Part shown: positions 8,670 through 17,558 of the stretch, in pieces
Position numbering within the stretch: position 1 is the stretch's first letter
How the letters are laid out: each line of letters begins with the position of its first letter
Virus record (IMG/VR): IMGVR_UViG_3300009126_000274
Coordinates: 25,505 to 89,504 of that record
Reading direction: 5' to 3' (one strand)
DNA length: 64,000 nt
Source of the DNA: a virus
Made by a program: the position numbers and the translations under genes
Notes under the pieces: generated by a model
What the model was told of the DNA's origin: nothing
Database searches by the model: none
Seen by the model: only the letters and a program-made list of their open reading frames with translations

Positions 8670-9056
8670 TTATATTTTCCTTAAAACTTCTATTAACTCA
8701 TCATTCAATGGAACATCTGTTTCTATATTCTTTGGTAGGTTAGCGGAATAAACTACTTCCTCTGGAATCCTATCTAAAAATACTAAAAACGTTTTCAAAT
8801 TACTCCAATATTTTTCCTCTAGTTTGAAAAACAACATTTCTGTCGTTGCATTTCCAAACACATTATATAAAAGAACGAGATGATTTATAATCAACCTTTC
8901 ATTTGGATCGCCTGTCTTTTCATATCTGTTAAACAAGCGTTTCAAATATTTAAATCGTTTTAAATCATCTTCTAATTCCGACATTCCCGTACATGACGGG
9001 TTGTCGTAATGTTTAATGGCAAAAATCAAAAAATTATCATTATTTAGTTCAGTCAT
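8670..9056 (-). CDS. Conserved phage protein of unknown function, 128 aa
   Basis: Starts at the ATG at 9056, which overlaps the stop of the gene upstream; a longer start would read 13 codons into that gene. The N-terminal block IFAIKHYDNPSCTGMSE followed by DLKRFKYLKRLFNRY is characteristic of a conserved small protein in T4-like phages. No catalytic residues are evident. It is probably helical and may be structural, given the genes on both sides. Confidence 0.65.
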   Translation of the reverse strand: MTELNNDNFLIFAIKHYDNPSCTGMSELEDDLKRFKYLKRLFNRYEKTGDPNERLIINHLVLLYNVFGNATTEMLFFKLEEKYWSNLKTFLVFLDRIPEEVVYSANLPKNIETDVPLNDELIEVLRKI

Positions 9057-9058
9057 TA

Positions 9059-9505
9059 TTAAGCCACGGTTGCTGTCCCTCCAATGAAGTACCATTTTGC
9101 TAACCCTGTATCATATAATAATGTGGCTGAGTGTCCAGCCTGGCTAAAAGATATACTATTAGCCGTATTTGAATTTGCTAAGGTTACTGTATGGCCACCG
9201 GCATTGGAAGACATTATAATAATTTTTATCTGTCCATCCGATCCAGCAGCTAGAGTACATTCTCCTGCTGCTGAAACATCATTGATCCATGTAACATTAG
9301 TGGTTAATTGTATAGCTGCTGCTGCAGTAATTGTATCGTGATCTCCTATTGAAATCTTATCATTAAATACTGCGGGAGTTGCTATGTTTCCAAATAATGC
9401 TGCATTTGTAAGTGATTTAGAGTCTGTACCCTGAACCAAATACAATTTATCGGCAGCGGCTGCATTTGTTGCAGCCGTAAGATCTGATACTTTACTATCT
9501 GCCAT
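9059..9505 (-). CDS. Probable virion structural protein, Ala/Thr/Ser-rich
   Basis: 148 residues. The N-terminus (KVSDLTAATNAAAADKLYLVQG) is typical of phage fibre or decoration proteins, and the remainder is a low-charge beta-rich sequence ending in LLYDTGLAKWYFIGG, a common end of viral fibre domains. No Cys clusters or enzyme motifs. It sits next to another beta-rich structural protein, with a good ribosome site (AGGAGTTACTA) ahead of the ATG. Confidence 0.65.
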   Translation of the reverse strand: MADSKVSDLTAATNAAAADKLYLVQGTDSKSLTNAALFGNIATPAVFNDKISIGDHDTITAAAAIQLTTNVTWINDVSAAGECTLAAGSDGQIKIIIMSSNAGGHTVTLANSNTANSISFSQAGHSATLLYDTGLAKWYFIGGTATVA

Positions 9506-9517
9506 TAGTAACTCCTA

Positions 9518-10102
9518 TTACGCTACGACTGTTATTGTACCAGCTGCTGTACCTATACTTGCTGCACTTGTGATAGTGGAAGCTGTGTTAGTTCCATTAT
9601 CTTTAATTGTGCCTGAATTTAATGCAAGTGGATTGGCTCCAAAGCTTAATACGTCATTGGCGTTTGTAGCTGCGTTTGCTGCTGCAATAACAAGTGAGAA
9701 CACTAATTCATTGGTACCTGTACCACTAGCGTATGATAATACATGTGGTCCACGGCCTGAACCAGAACCTTGGTTACCATTGGTAACTGATAGTTGTGGT
9801 GTTCCTGTTACTGCTACTTCTTCATTGAATCTTACTCTAGCTGAAAGCGTAAAGCCTGCTGACTTATCTGCTGCTGTTGTAATCCATTCAATTTCTGTTA
9901 TATCTGCTGCTCCAAGATTAGTTGTTAGAGAAGACATGGCTACTAGAACTTCTGGATCAGCGCCTGTACGGCCATTTCCTGTCATAGTAGATCCTGCTTC
10001 AACTACCCAACCTTGAGTGCTAGCATATACTTCTTTTTTCTGAGCAGTTGTTAACCATTTAGGCTTACTTTCATCTGCGTCTGTTGCTCCCCAATTTGGC
10101 AT
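9518..10102 (-). CDS. Virion structural protein with Ig-like/SwmB-type beta domain
   Basis: 194 residues. It begins MPNWGATDADESKPKW, a start I associate with structural proteins of marine T4-like phages. The middle reads RVRFNEEVAVTGTPQLSV followed later by SYASGTGTNELVFSLVI, which resembles repeat domains of bacterial surface adhesins (SwmB-like). Composition is Ala/Thr/Gly-rich. Preceded by AGGAG. It probably forms a fibre, decoration or neck component; the exact location in the virion cannot be read. Confidence 0.65.
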   Translation of the reverse strand: MPNWGATDADESKPKWLTTAQKKEVYASTQGWVVEAGSTMTGNGRTGADPEVLVAMSSLTTNLGAADITEIEWITTAADKSAGFTLSARVRFNEEVAVTGTPQLSVTNGNQGSGSGRGPHVLSYASGTGTNELVFSLVIAAANAATNANDVLSFGANPLALNSGTIKDNGTNTASTITSAASIGTAAGTITVVA

Positions 10103-10112
10103 TTTTTTTCTC

Positions 10113-12071
10113 CTATTCTACGTGTTTTTTAAAATTGTCATGTGATGCATGAGCGTGATCTTGCATCTTTAGTTTATCTGCCGGCTTGTGCTTCATATAT
10201 CTATCTAAAAATTTATGTGCATGTGCCGAACTCACTTTATGAGTCTTTCCGTCTTTAAACTTGACTCCATCGTGCTTATCACCTAATGATACTGCCTTTC
10301 TCATTTGAGCGACAATATGTTCTGGGCCTTTATTCTCAGAACCATCATGTTTACTTTTTCCAGGCTTTGGGTCCTTTTTAACAGGAGCCATTCCTCTACC
10401 CGAATCTTGTTTAATATCTCTTAAGGCATCCTGTTTGGCGCCTTCTTGGACATCGTTATATAATCTGTCTGTTTCCTTTTGAAGTTCTACATTAGGATCT
10501 ATTACTAAAGGATCAGGACTTAATACGTCTCTAACTGTTTTGTGAACATCTCTAATCGCCTGATTAGGTGTCTTAGGCAATGGATTTTCCTCTTCGCCAT
10601 CTGTTTCTGTTTCTTCTCTTGTGTATGTAGTCTTTCCGCCGTATCCTGTAACTTTGCCGTCTTTGTTTTTAGAAACAAATCGTTGGCTAGATTTGACTTT
10701 AAGCCCCATACTCTTTTCCATAGACTTGACTGCTTTTGAAGCGTCTTTTAATTTAACTGCTCCACCAATTCCACCTTCTTCTAACTCGGATTCTTTTAGT
10801 TTAAGTTTTTTCTCTGCTCTTTCCAAATTCTTCGTATCTTTAGGCCATTGAACATTGGCATTGCCAATTCTTTCTTGTTTAGCCTTCTTATAACTCTTTA
10901 AAGTCTTTGGTGAAAGTTCAGTCAAATCCTGTTCTTTAACTACCTTCTTTTTCTTAGCATAAGAAATAGTTTTCTTACTAGCTGCTTGTTTAGACAACCA
11001 GTTAGGATCTTTTCTCTTTGCTCTACCTTCACTGCTGTCATCAAAGTATCCATGACCTAAAGCATAATCTTTAAGTCTACCTTCTTCTAAAGGATGTTCT
11101 AATTCTTCGTTGGCATGTTTTAGATGTTTCTGAGCTTCCGGATGATCTGATAGGCCTTTCTTAACCTTTTCCATTGCTTTGGCTGCTCCGGAATAATTAC
11201 CACCTTTGTATCTCTTATCAAAAGCTATACCCTTTGCCATCTTAAGATGTTTTTTGGTTATTGTTTCATCTAAATCGTTAAAAAATTCTTTTTTCTCTTC
11301 TTGAGGAATATCTCTGATGTTCTCGACGCCTTTATCTTCTAATGACTTATTAAGGTGCTCTTTGTAAGCCGCGTTAAACGCTAAAATATCTTTGGTTATT
11401 TCAGACTCTCTTACACTTGACTTCTCTTTTTCTTTTCTCAGAGACTTAGGTAGGTCTGATAAATCACGTTTCCTACGTTTAAATTTCTTATCAATTAAAC
11501 CTTCTCCAAGTTTTGGCCTCTTGTCTGTTCCTTTAGTCTCTTCTACATCAGGTTTGCCTGACTGTTTAGGACCATCGGTAATTTCTGGGACTACTGAACC
11601 GCCTTGTTTAGGTGACTCTTTATCTCCCTCATGTTTGTCTGCTGGGCGATTAGCGCCTCTTGCATGTTCTTCTTTCATGTCTTCTTCCTCTGCATTAGAT
11701 TGGCCGAGTCCATTTGTGTCTTTAAGTTTTTTGCCAGAAGCTTTCTTTTTGACCTTCTTGTCTCTTTTAGCTTCTTGCTCATCTTTGTTGCCATCATATA
11801 TGATGACATCTTCTTCACTTATCACGCCTGTTTCCTCGGTCTGATATTTAGTCTTTTGAGTGTGTAACCTAGCTCTATTATATGTAATGTCGTCTCCAAA
11901 TTGAAACCCCATCATTGAATCGAGCAACTGTCTCAAAGCTTGTCTTTCATAAGGTGTTAAAACCTTACCCATTTTAATACTCGCCAAAGCTCTGTGTAAT
12001 ATGGGTAACTGTCTAGCTGGCATCATGCCTTGCCTAATCAGTCTATCTAGTCTTTGATTAATACTTTCCAC
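10113..12071 (-). CDS. Large Lys/Glu-rich probable virion protein
   Basis: 652 residues, extremely charged. The N-terminal ~55 residues (QRLDRLIRQGMMPARQLPIL, then a helix ending RQALRQLLDSMMG) look folded. The centre is a long low-complexity Lys/Glu/Asp region, and the C-terminal ~70 residues are His-rich. It carries the motif LTELSPKTLKSY, which recurs as LQELSPATLKRY in the 16.5-17.6 kb gene. A TATAAATA late box lies 22 nt upstream. Late expression and composition favour an internal or packaged protein, but this is inference and no enzyme domain is seen. Confidence 0.65.
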   Translation of the reverse strand: MESINQRLDRLIRQGMMPARQLPILHRALASIKMGKVLTPYERQALRQLLDSMMGFQFGDDITYNRARLHTQKTKYQTEETGVISEEDVIIYDGNKDEQEAKRDKKVKKKASGKKLKDTNGLGQSNAEEEDMKEEHARGANRPADKHEGDKESPKQGGSVVPEITDGPKQSGKPDVEETKGTDKRPKLGEGLIDKKFKRRKRDLSDLPKSLRKEKEKSSVRESEITKDILAFNAAYKEHLNKSLEDKGVENIRDIPQEEKKEFFNDLDETITKKHLKMAKGIAFDKRYKGGNYSGAAKAMEKVKKGLSDHPEAQKHLKHANEELEHPLEEGRLKDYALGHGYFDDSSEGRAKRKDPNWLSKQAASKKTISYAKKKKVVKEQDLTELSPKTLKSYKKAKQERIGNANVQWPKDTKNLERAEKKLKLKESELEEGGIGGAVKLKDASKAVKSMEKSMGLKVKSSQRFVSKNKDGKVTGYGGKTTYTREETETDGEEENPLPKTPNQAIRDVHKTVRDVLSPDPLVIDPNVELQKETDRLYNDVQEGAKQDALRDIKQDSGRGMAPVKKDPKPGKSKHDGSENKGPEHIVAQMRKAVSLGDKHDGVKFKDGKTHKVSSAHAHKFLDRYMKHKPADKLKMQDHAHASHDNFKKHVE

Positions 12072-12092
12072 TCATTTTCCTCTTATTACTTG

Positions 12093-12100
12093 TATTTATA
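12093..12100 (-). promoter_or_regulatory. T4-type late promoter box
   Basis: TATAAATA on the minus strand in the 40-bp gap ahead of the 652-residue gene, 21 nt before its ATG. It matches the T4 late consensus read by gp55, which is encoded at 60.7-61.3 kb. Confidence 0.7.
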
Positions 12101-12111
12101 CATTCCGGCCA

Positions 12112-13656
12112 CTAGATAGCCAATTTCTTTTGTTTATACGTTTCTATAAAGTTCTTTGCATATTCACTTGGTATTGGTAACTCGCTTTGTAGTTTGGACA
12201 TATCTTCCCATTTATATTGTGGATCTATTAACCAATTATGATAGCCAAATGGCAATGGTGGCTGATCAGTTCCCGTTGTGTACCACTCATGTTCCAAAAA
12301 GTTTATTACTTCATACAAATCTAGAGTATCTGATTTCCAGTTCATAAAAGATACTTCTTCCTGGAATGTGCTTTCTTCTGTTTTATATACAGTTTTATTA
12401 GGATTTTCTTCTCTTTTCTTAAGAGCTTCATACATTTTGCCATATCTTTTTTGAGGACCATCTTTCCATGTTCTATTGCCTATAATAGTTTCTGTAAATC
12501 CGTATTTTGCTGGGTCTTTTGAAAATCTGCTTTGTTCATCGTATGGTCTTGGGTCACTAGGTATCCACAAAGGATTGATTAAAGCAGTTTGGCCTTGCCA
12601 ATTATTTTCTAACCATCTTTTTGTTTCCCTTAGAGTATCTAAAGTTTCATATGGTAAACCAGCAATTAAATTTATATGTCCCTGAAAAAATCCTTGCTGC
12701 TTAGCCCAATGTTTGTAATTTAAAAGACCATCTTGTAGTTTAACAGTTTCCATGCCCTTTCCTACCGACTTTCCTGAAGGTCTATGGAAAGATTCAATGC
12801 CATAGAATTGAGAATTTAATCCTAAATCATGTATCATTTGCCAGTCATCTGGTTTAGAAACTAATAAATCTCCTCGAATATAACCTGCCATATTAGGTTT
12901 AAAGGGTAGTTTTTTAATTTGATTAGCATATCTGTATAGCTTTTCTGTGTAATCGTTTACTGTTTCGTCTGCTATTGAGTAGTTAGTTACACCCCATTTT
13001 TCATAATTTGTAAGTAATTCATTATATAAATTGTCCTCTGCTCTGCTGTGATCTTCTTTAATTCCTCTATGGGTTAGTGTACAGAAGTGGCAATTAAATA
13101 TACAACCACGGCCAAACTCTACTGTAAGGACCTCCTGTGGCTGGATATGATCCCTATCTTCGTAATAAGTAGATAAGTCTTTTAATTGTGCTGCAGGATA
13201 ATCATGTGTTGCATCTATACGACGGTAAGGATGTCCATTAAGCCACATGTGATCTGAATACTTTGGATTGCCTTTAAGAATAGCAGTTATGGCCAATTCT
13301 CCGTAACCGTGTACCACATAATCAATTGGTAATCCTTCTACATTATATAATGATTGAGAGCCTGCTACGATTAAAACGTCAGGATATTCTTTTTTAAACC
13401 AGGGTACAAATTTATATAGATGTTTAAATCTAATTGAGAATGTAGCGCTTAGGCCTAAGAATTTTGTTTTGTTTGTTACTCGTTGGCGGGAGAACTCTTT
13501 TAACTCATCTAGAGTCCAAGAGTTTACAAAGTCTAGAACTTCTATATCCCAACCTTCTCGTCTTAAGTGTGTTGCTATTTTGTGAGCTCCTGGAGCTCTT
13601 TTGATTGAATCATAATAATAGTCAACCACACCACCCATAATAATACCGTGGTTCAT
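12112..13656 (-). CDS. Radical SAM enzyme with N-terminal cobalamin-binding-like domain
   Basis: 514 residues. Residues ~1-130 look like a B12-binding Rossmann domain (hydrophobic strands, FLGLSATFS, VLIVAGSQS, DYVVHGYGE). The radical SAM core starts near residue 185 with FGRGCIFNCHFCT, giving the CxxxCxxC cluster ligands. The later TIM-barrel part includes GINLIAGLPYET-like sequence. Such enzymes do methylations or rearrangements of lipids, nucleobases or peptides; no substrate can be named. The N-terminal domain lacks a clear DxHxxG base-off motif in the part I checked, so cobalamin binding is uncertain. It lies among virion-type genes. Confidence 0.8.
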   Translation of the reverse strand: MNHGIIMGGVVDYYYDSIKRAPGAHKIATHLRREGWDIEVLDFVNSWTLDELKEFSRQRVTNKTKFLGLSATFSIRFKHLYKFVPWFKKEYPDVLIVAGSQSLYNVEGLPIDYVVHGYGELAITAILKGNPKYSDHMWLNGHPYRRIDATHDYPAAQLKDLSTYYEDRDHIQPQEVLTVEFGRGCIFNCHFCTLTHRGIKEDHSRAEDNLYNELLTNYEKWGVTNYSIADETVNDYTEKLYRYANQIKKLPFKPNMAGYIRGDLLVSKPDDWQMIHDLGLNSQFYGIESFHRPSGKSVGKGMETVKLQDGLLNYKHWAKQQGFFQGHINLIAGLPYETLDTLRETKRWLENNWQGQTALINPLWIPSDPRPYDEQSRFSKDPAKYGFTETIIGNRTWKDGPQKRYGKMYEALKKREENPNKTVYKTEESTFQEEVSFMNWKSDTLDLYEVINFLEHEWYTTGTDQPPLPFGYHNWLIDPQYKWEDMSKLQSELPIPSEYAKNFIETYKQKKLAI

Positions 13657-13667
13657 ATTGTTATTTA

Positions 13668-14537
13668 TTACACTTTTAGAAAACTATATATCATGTCGGC
13701 ATAATCGTCATGTGAGTTCTGGCCAGGGTGGGCATTGTCCATAGGGGCTCTGTCATGCCATTCCCATCTAGGTAATGATACATCAGGATAATCTTTCAGG
13801 AGGCCAAATGATACATCTCTTGCATAACCACCCATTGCCAATTTTATTTTCTTTTGTCTAGCTATTCTTGCTATGTTATCTACATGTTTCCATAAAAATA
13901 ATTGTAATGGCACTCCTTCCTTACCTGCTTTAATTTCATCATTTAGTTCGTCGTATTGTTTCTCATCAAAATTACAAAGTAACTGAACCCACTCCTTACT
14001 GTGCGGAACGATATTTGTTAGTGCTCCTAATACCTTAAACTGCTGATCTCTAAAAGATAATAATTTAATCTCAGGGAATGAAACTATTGCTATATCAATA
14101 TCCATTAAATGAGTTACTAATTGGAATTTCTTGTGTACGACTAACATGTTGGCTCCTGCCGAACCAAAATTATATACACCGTAATTAGGAGGTAGTTTTT
14201 CTTGTAGTCTCTTAGGAAAACTATACTCTACACCCGCTCCCATAACATCACTAGAGCCAAAGCATCCTACCTTAATCTTTCTTTCTAAAGGAAAATCATC
14301 TCTATGATTGTATTTGTTAATTTGATAATTCCAAGGATAATCTTCCCAACCGTATAATGTAGATGTTTCTACAGGGCCTTTAAAATCTTTTAATATACCA
14401 TAGGGTGCTAGATCATCTAATGTTTTAAAGTCTTTGAAATTTTTTGCTATAAATTGTTCACTAGCGTAGTTGTTTTTCAGCGAGTCTTGAGATAAAACCT
14501 TCTTCAACCATCCTGAATAAGTCACTTTGTCTGCCAT
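13668..14537 (-). CDS. SGNH/GDSL hydrolase-like protein
   Basis: 289 residues. Block I is seen as VGCFGSSDVMGAG, block II as NFGSAGAN, and block V as DNAHPGQNSH, which supplies the catalytic Asp and His. This is the order of SGNH esterases, which deacetylate or de-esterify sugars or lipids. A related protein with a similar domain is encoded at 41.2-42.1 kb. In a phage the most likely roles are removal of acyl groups from host polysaccharide or modification of virion glycans; both are inference. The Ser position (SSD) is not the canonical GDS, so activity is not certain. Confidence 0.7.
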   Translation of the reverse strand: MADKVTYSGWLKKVLSQDSLKNNYASEQFIAKNFKDFKTLDDLAPYGILKDFKGPVETSTLYGWEDYPWNYQINKYNHRDDFPLERKIKVGCFGSSDVMGAGVEYSFPKRLQEKLPPNYGVYNFGSAGANMLVVHKKFQLVTHLMDIDIAIVSFPEIKLLSFRDQQFKVLGALTNIVPHSKEWVQLLCNFDEKQYDELNDEIKAGKEGVPLQLFLWKHVDNIARIARQKKIKLAMGGYARDVSFGLLKDYPDVSLPRWEWHDRAPMDNAHPGQNSHDDYADMIYSFLKV

Positions 14538-14541
14538 GATA

Positions 14542-16440
14542 TTAGCCTACTGAGAAACTGAACGCTTTATATGCTTTTGATTTTCCTTTGAGTGTTGGTC
14601 CACCAGTACCAATACGTGATTTGAATTTTTTAGGTTTAGGTGCTTTGTACTTGCCTGGTTTTTTAATTGCGTATTTTTTAGCTTTTTTTCCAGAAGCACC
14701 ACGTATTGGTTTGGCTGCTTTAAATTTCTTACTGACTGTTGCACTTCTTTTGCCTCTATTTTTCATACGATTAATTTCGTTCTTTCTTAACTGAGGCATT
14801 AATTTAACAGAAATACGACTAACTAACGGCTGGAATCTTTTTATCATTCTTTCTAAACGTGCTTTCTCTGCTGGTGGTAGAGTGGATCTGTCCCTGCCTC
14901 TTAATAGACGTTTATAAACCATAAGTCTTGCACCACGTGTTGCCCTACGTTTTAATCTATCTGGAGTAGAGCCACGTCTAAGTGCTATACCACGTGCTAC
15001 TTTTAATTTTTGTCTATTACGTCTAGCAGCAAAACGTCTTTTCATACGTCCTTGTACGGATAATTCTTCCGTAACTGCAATATCATTTAAAGAATCACCA
15101 TCAAAGTCATCATAAGCTAATTCATCTGGATCATATAATCCCATTTTAACTTCTTGATCAAATGTTATGTTCTCTGCTTCTTTATCTAATGCTTTAACAT
15201 CTTCCCAAGTAATTTCTCCACCTTCATATGCTCCTGTAAGGATGCCATCTAAGTTTGATTGCCATTGTGCATTTACTGCATTGTCTTCAGGGTATTTTTC
15301 TTTGGAGTATTCAGCCTGTAATGGATTTATTTGATCTAAATTAAACCCTTTATCTTCTGTTACTTTAACACCCTTCTCATCTTGTGGCTTTCTTGCTTTA
15401 ATGTTTAAGGGTTTAATGGGATCATTTGCTGGATTGTCTTGTCCTGGTGTTAGCTTTTTAAAATAATCTCTTCCAATATCTGTGCCCCACTCATGACTGC
15501 CAGGACCCATTGCTGCTTTATATTCTGCTGTTTCAAAGATCCAACCTATCTTACTATTAATAGAATCGCCTGCTGCTAATGCTTTTTGTCCTATAGACCA
15601 TGCTGGCTTAGGATATCTTTTTAAATTTTTGCCGATCCATTTGCCCTTAGGCTTATCGGATTTTAACGTGTAGGAACCTATTACGTTAGACTTAGGACTT
15701 GAAAAAACAAACGCTCCATCTTTACCGCTGTCTTTTTTCTTAACTTTTTTAACTGGTTTTTTAATAGGACGACCAGAAGCTGCGTCTTCTCTCTGTATCT
15801 GTGGGTGATGACTATCTTGTCCTACTCCCATTGACGGCCCTTTCCTAATCTTTTTTTTTGTCTTTTTAGCATAATGCTTAGCCATTTGATCTAGCTCTTT
15901 ATCTGAAGGTCGTTTACTCCAGCTCTTAGGTGGATCGTAGTCTTTAGGAAATTTAATATCTTCTGCAAACCTAGCTTTTAATGCTGTCCTGGCATGCCTC
16001 ATTTTCATTTCTTTTTTCCAATCACCCTGAGGGCCTGGCTTCAATCCCAATTTCTTTCTAATTTTGTTTTTAATTCTTTGTTTACCTTCTGTATATTCAG
16101 GCTCAAATTGTTGTGTAAAGGTTCCTTCTGCATAGGCCTTTTTGGTTGAATGTTTCCCTTTACCCCACATACTATTTTTAACATCTTTCATAGTGGGTGT
16201 AGGTTTTCTTGTAGACGATATTACTTTTTTACTTAATATTTTTTTACTTAAAGCTTTGGTTGCTTTAATTTGTTTGTGTTTTTGACTCCAGCCCTTGTCT
16301 TGTCTTTCTAGATAATCTGCTGTTTTATAAACTGGATATTGTTCGTTAAAATCTTTCCACGCTGTTGCGTAAGCTATAGATTTTTCTCTTTTGGTGAGTT
16401 TGCCGTCCTTGGCGTAACTCTTTTTGATGTGTTTGACCAT
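14542..16440 (-). CDS. Large basic probable virion protein; may be the -1 frameshift product of the upstream gene
   Basis: 632 residues from the ATG at 16440. The N-terminal RMVKHIKKSYAKDGKLTKRE region and the Arg/Lys-rich C-terminus (QGRMKRRFAARRNRQKLKVA and onward) match a pattern seen in marine T4-like phage structural-region proteins. The middle is charged and low in complexity. The reading frame stays open upstream of the ATG, encoding KKISEVAPPSAKHER. That segment fits the same domain better than a start at Met, and the ATG has no good ribosome site. The frame meets the upstream gene at an A9 run, so the two may form one ~990-residue protein. The function is unknown; nucleic-acid binding inside the head is plausible. 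Confidence 0.65.
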   Translation of the reverse strand: MVKHIKKSYAKDGKLTKREKSIAYATAWKDFNEQYPVYKTADYLERQDKGWSQKHKQIKATKALSKKILSKKVISSTRKPTPTMKDVKNSMWGKGKHSTKKAYAEGTFTQQFEPEYTEGKQRIKNKIRKKLGLKPGPQGDWKKEMKMRHARTALKARFAEDIKFPKDYDPPKSWSKRPSDKELDQMAKHYAKKTKKKIRKGPSMGVGQDSHHPQIQREDAASGRPIKKPVKKVKKKDSGKDGAFVFSSPKSNVIGSYTLKSDKPKGKWIGKNLKRYPKPAWSIGQKALAAGDSINSKIGWIFETAEYKAAMGPGSHEWGTDIGRDYFKKLTPGQDNPANDPIKPLNIKARKPQDEKGVKVTEDKGFNLDQINPLQAEYSKEKYPEDNAVNAQWQSNLDGILTGAYEGGEITWEDVKALDKEAENITFDQEVKMGLYDPDELAYDDFDGDSLNDIAVTEELSVQGRMKRRFAARRNRQKLKVARGIALRRGSTPDRLKRRATRGARLMVYKRLLRGRDRSTLPPAEKARLERMIKRFQPLVSRISVKLMPQLRKNEINRMKNRGKRSATVSKKFKAAKPIRGASGKKAKKYAIKKPGKYKAPKPKKFKSRIGTGGPTLKGKSKAYKAFSFSVG

Positions 16441-16466
16441 ACGCTCGTGTTTAGCGGATGGTGGCG

Positions 16467-17558
16467 CTACTTCGCTAATCTTTTTTTTTGGGGGCGACCA
16501 AAAGAACCTATTTGGCCTATTGGGTTTTTGCTAGCATCTACTGATAACCCTGTACGTTTCTCTGCTGCTTTAATGGATTTTCTTGCTTTTTCTAAACCAC
16601 CAGACATTAATTTGGATAGGCTTTCTACCACTCTTTCTTGTTCATGAACCAAGCCTACAGTCTTGCCTTTCTTGTCTTTTACTGGTTTTCCTGTTTTTGA
16701 ATATTCTTTTTTAAATATTTGCTTACCAGCTCTTCTAATATTCTTCATCTGTTTAGAATCTAACTCATGAGGTGGTGTATCAGAAAGAACTTTATGTGTA
16801 TATCTTTTTAATGTAGCAGGCGATAGTTCTTGTAAATCGTTAAACTCTCTAAAGTGACGTGCATATGGACCATACTTCTTTTTTAATCTTGCTTTAGCTT
16901 TTTTGGCATCAGCATCTGAAATTCTAAATCCGCCTGTATCATGCTTTGCTCTTTCTAACTTTCTTTGTTTTTCGTCTTGTCTTTCTGCTTTTGATTTTTT
17001 AGCTGCGTCCTTGTTACCTTTTAGTAAAAGAGATGATGGGTACTTCTCTTCTTTTTGAACATGATGTCTTTTAGGTGAACCACAGCTTCTACATTGATCA
17101 CTTCTATTTTTCTCTGCGCCACAATCTCCACAGTCCCAACCTGTTTTGGCTGCTCTGCCACCGTCGTACATTTTTCTGGCTTCTCTAATATCTTCTACAA
17201 CATTTTCAGGTATATCTAAATACTCTGCTGTTTCCTTTACAGACCAATTAGTTTTAATACCTTTCTTTTTCATTTCTTTTTCTATTCTTTTATTGTGTAG
17301 CGCCATTGTTTTCTTATCAGTGTCTCCACCTGGGTCTGATTCAATAATGTTTGAAATTCTTTCATAAAGTCCACGATCACCGGAAAGTCTTCCTCGTTTA
17401 CTAACCTTTCTTAAATCGTCTTTTGCCACTCTTCTTGCTCCTTTAGAGCCGGCTCGTTTACTTTGTTTAGCTGCTGCTGGAGAATAACCACCGGAAGTTC
17501 GGCCCCATGTGCCTGCTTTAAGTCTTCCAATTTTTTTGTCAGTATTACTGTTAGTCAT
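16467..17558 (-). CDS. Basic zinc-ribbon protein, probable virion component
   Basis: 363 residues. It has a Lys/Arg-rich N-terminus; a helix near residue 105 (WSVKETAEYLDIPENVV) that looks like a small DNA-binding or helical motif; a zinc ribbon near residue 140 (WDCGDCGAEKN then CRSCGSPK, four Cys); and the motif LQELSPATLKRY, shared with the 10.1-12.1 kb gene. It ends GRPQKKRLAK immediately after an A9 run that could shift ribosomes into the following 632-residue frame. A late box lies 31 nt ahead of the ATG. No enzyme motif is seen. Confidence 0.65.
   Translation of the reverse strand: MTNSNTDKKIGRLKAGTWGRTSGGYSPAAAKQSKRAGSKGARRVAKDDLRKVSKRGRLSGDRGLYERISNIIESDPGGDTDKKTMALHNKRIEKEMKKKGIKTNWSVKETAEYLDIPENVVEDIREARKMYDGGRAAKTGWDCGDCGAEKNRSDQCRSCGSPKRHHVQKEEKYPSSLLLKGNKDAAKKSKAERQDEKQRKLERAKHDTGGFRISDADAKKAKARLKKKYGPYARHFREFNDLQELSPATLKRYTHKVLSDTPPHELDSKQMKNIRRAGKQIFKKEYSKTGKPVKDKKGKTVGLVHEQERVVESLSKLMSGGLEKARKSIKAAEKRTGLSVDASKNPIGQIGSFGRPQKKRLAK
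16481..16490 (-). other. Candidate -1 ribosomal frameshift site (C5 A9 G run)
   Basis: On the minus strand CCCCCAAAAAAAAAG covers the last codons of the 363-residue gene (CCC CAA AAA AAA AGA). A -1 slip on A AAA AAA gives AAG ATT AGC and continues without a stop into the 632-residue gene. A homopolymer sequencing error would give the same picture. Confidence 0.5.
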
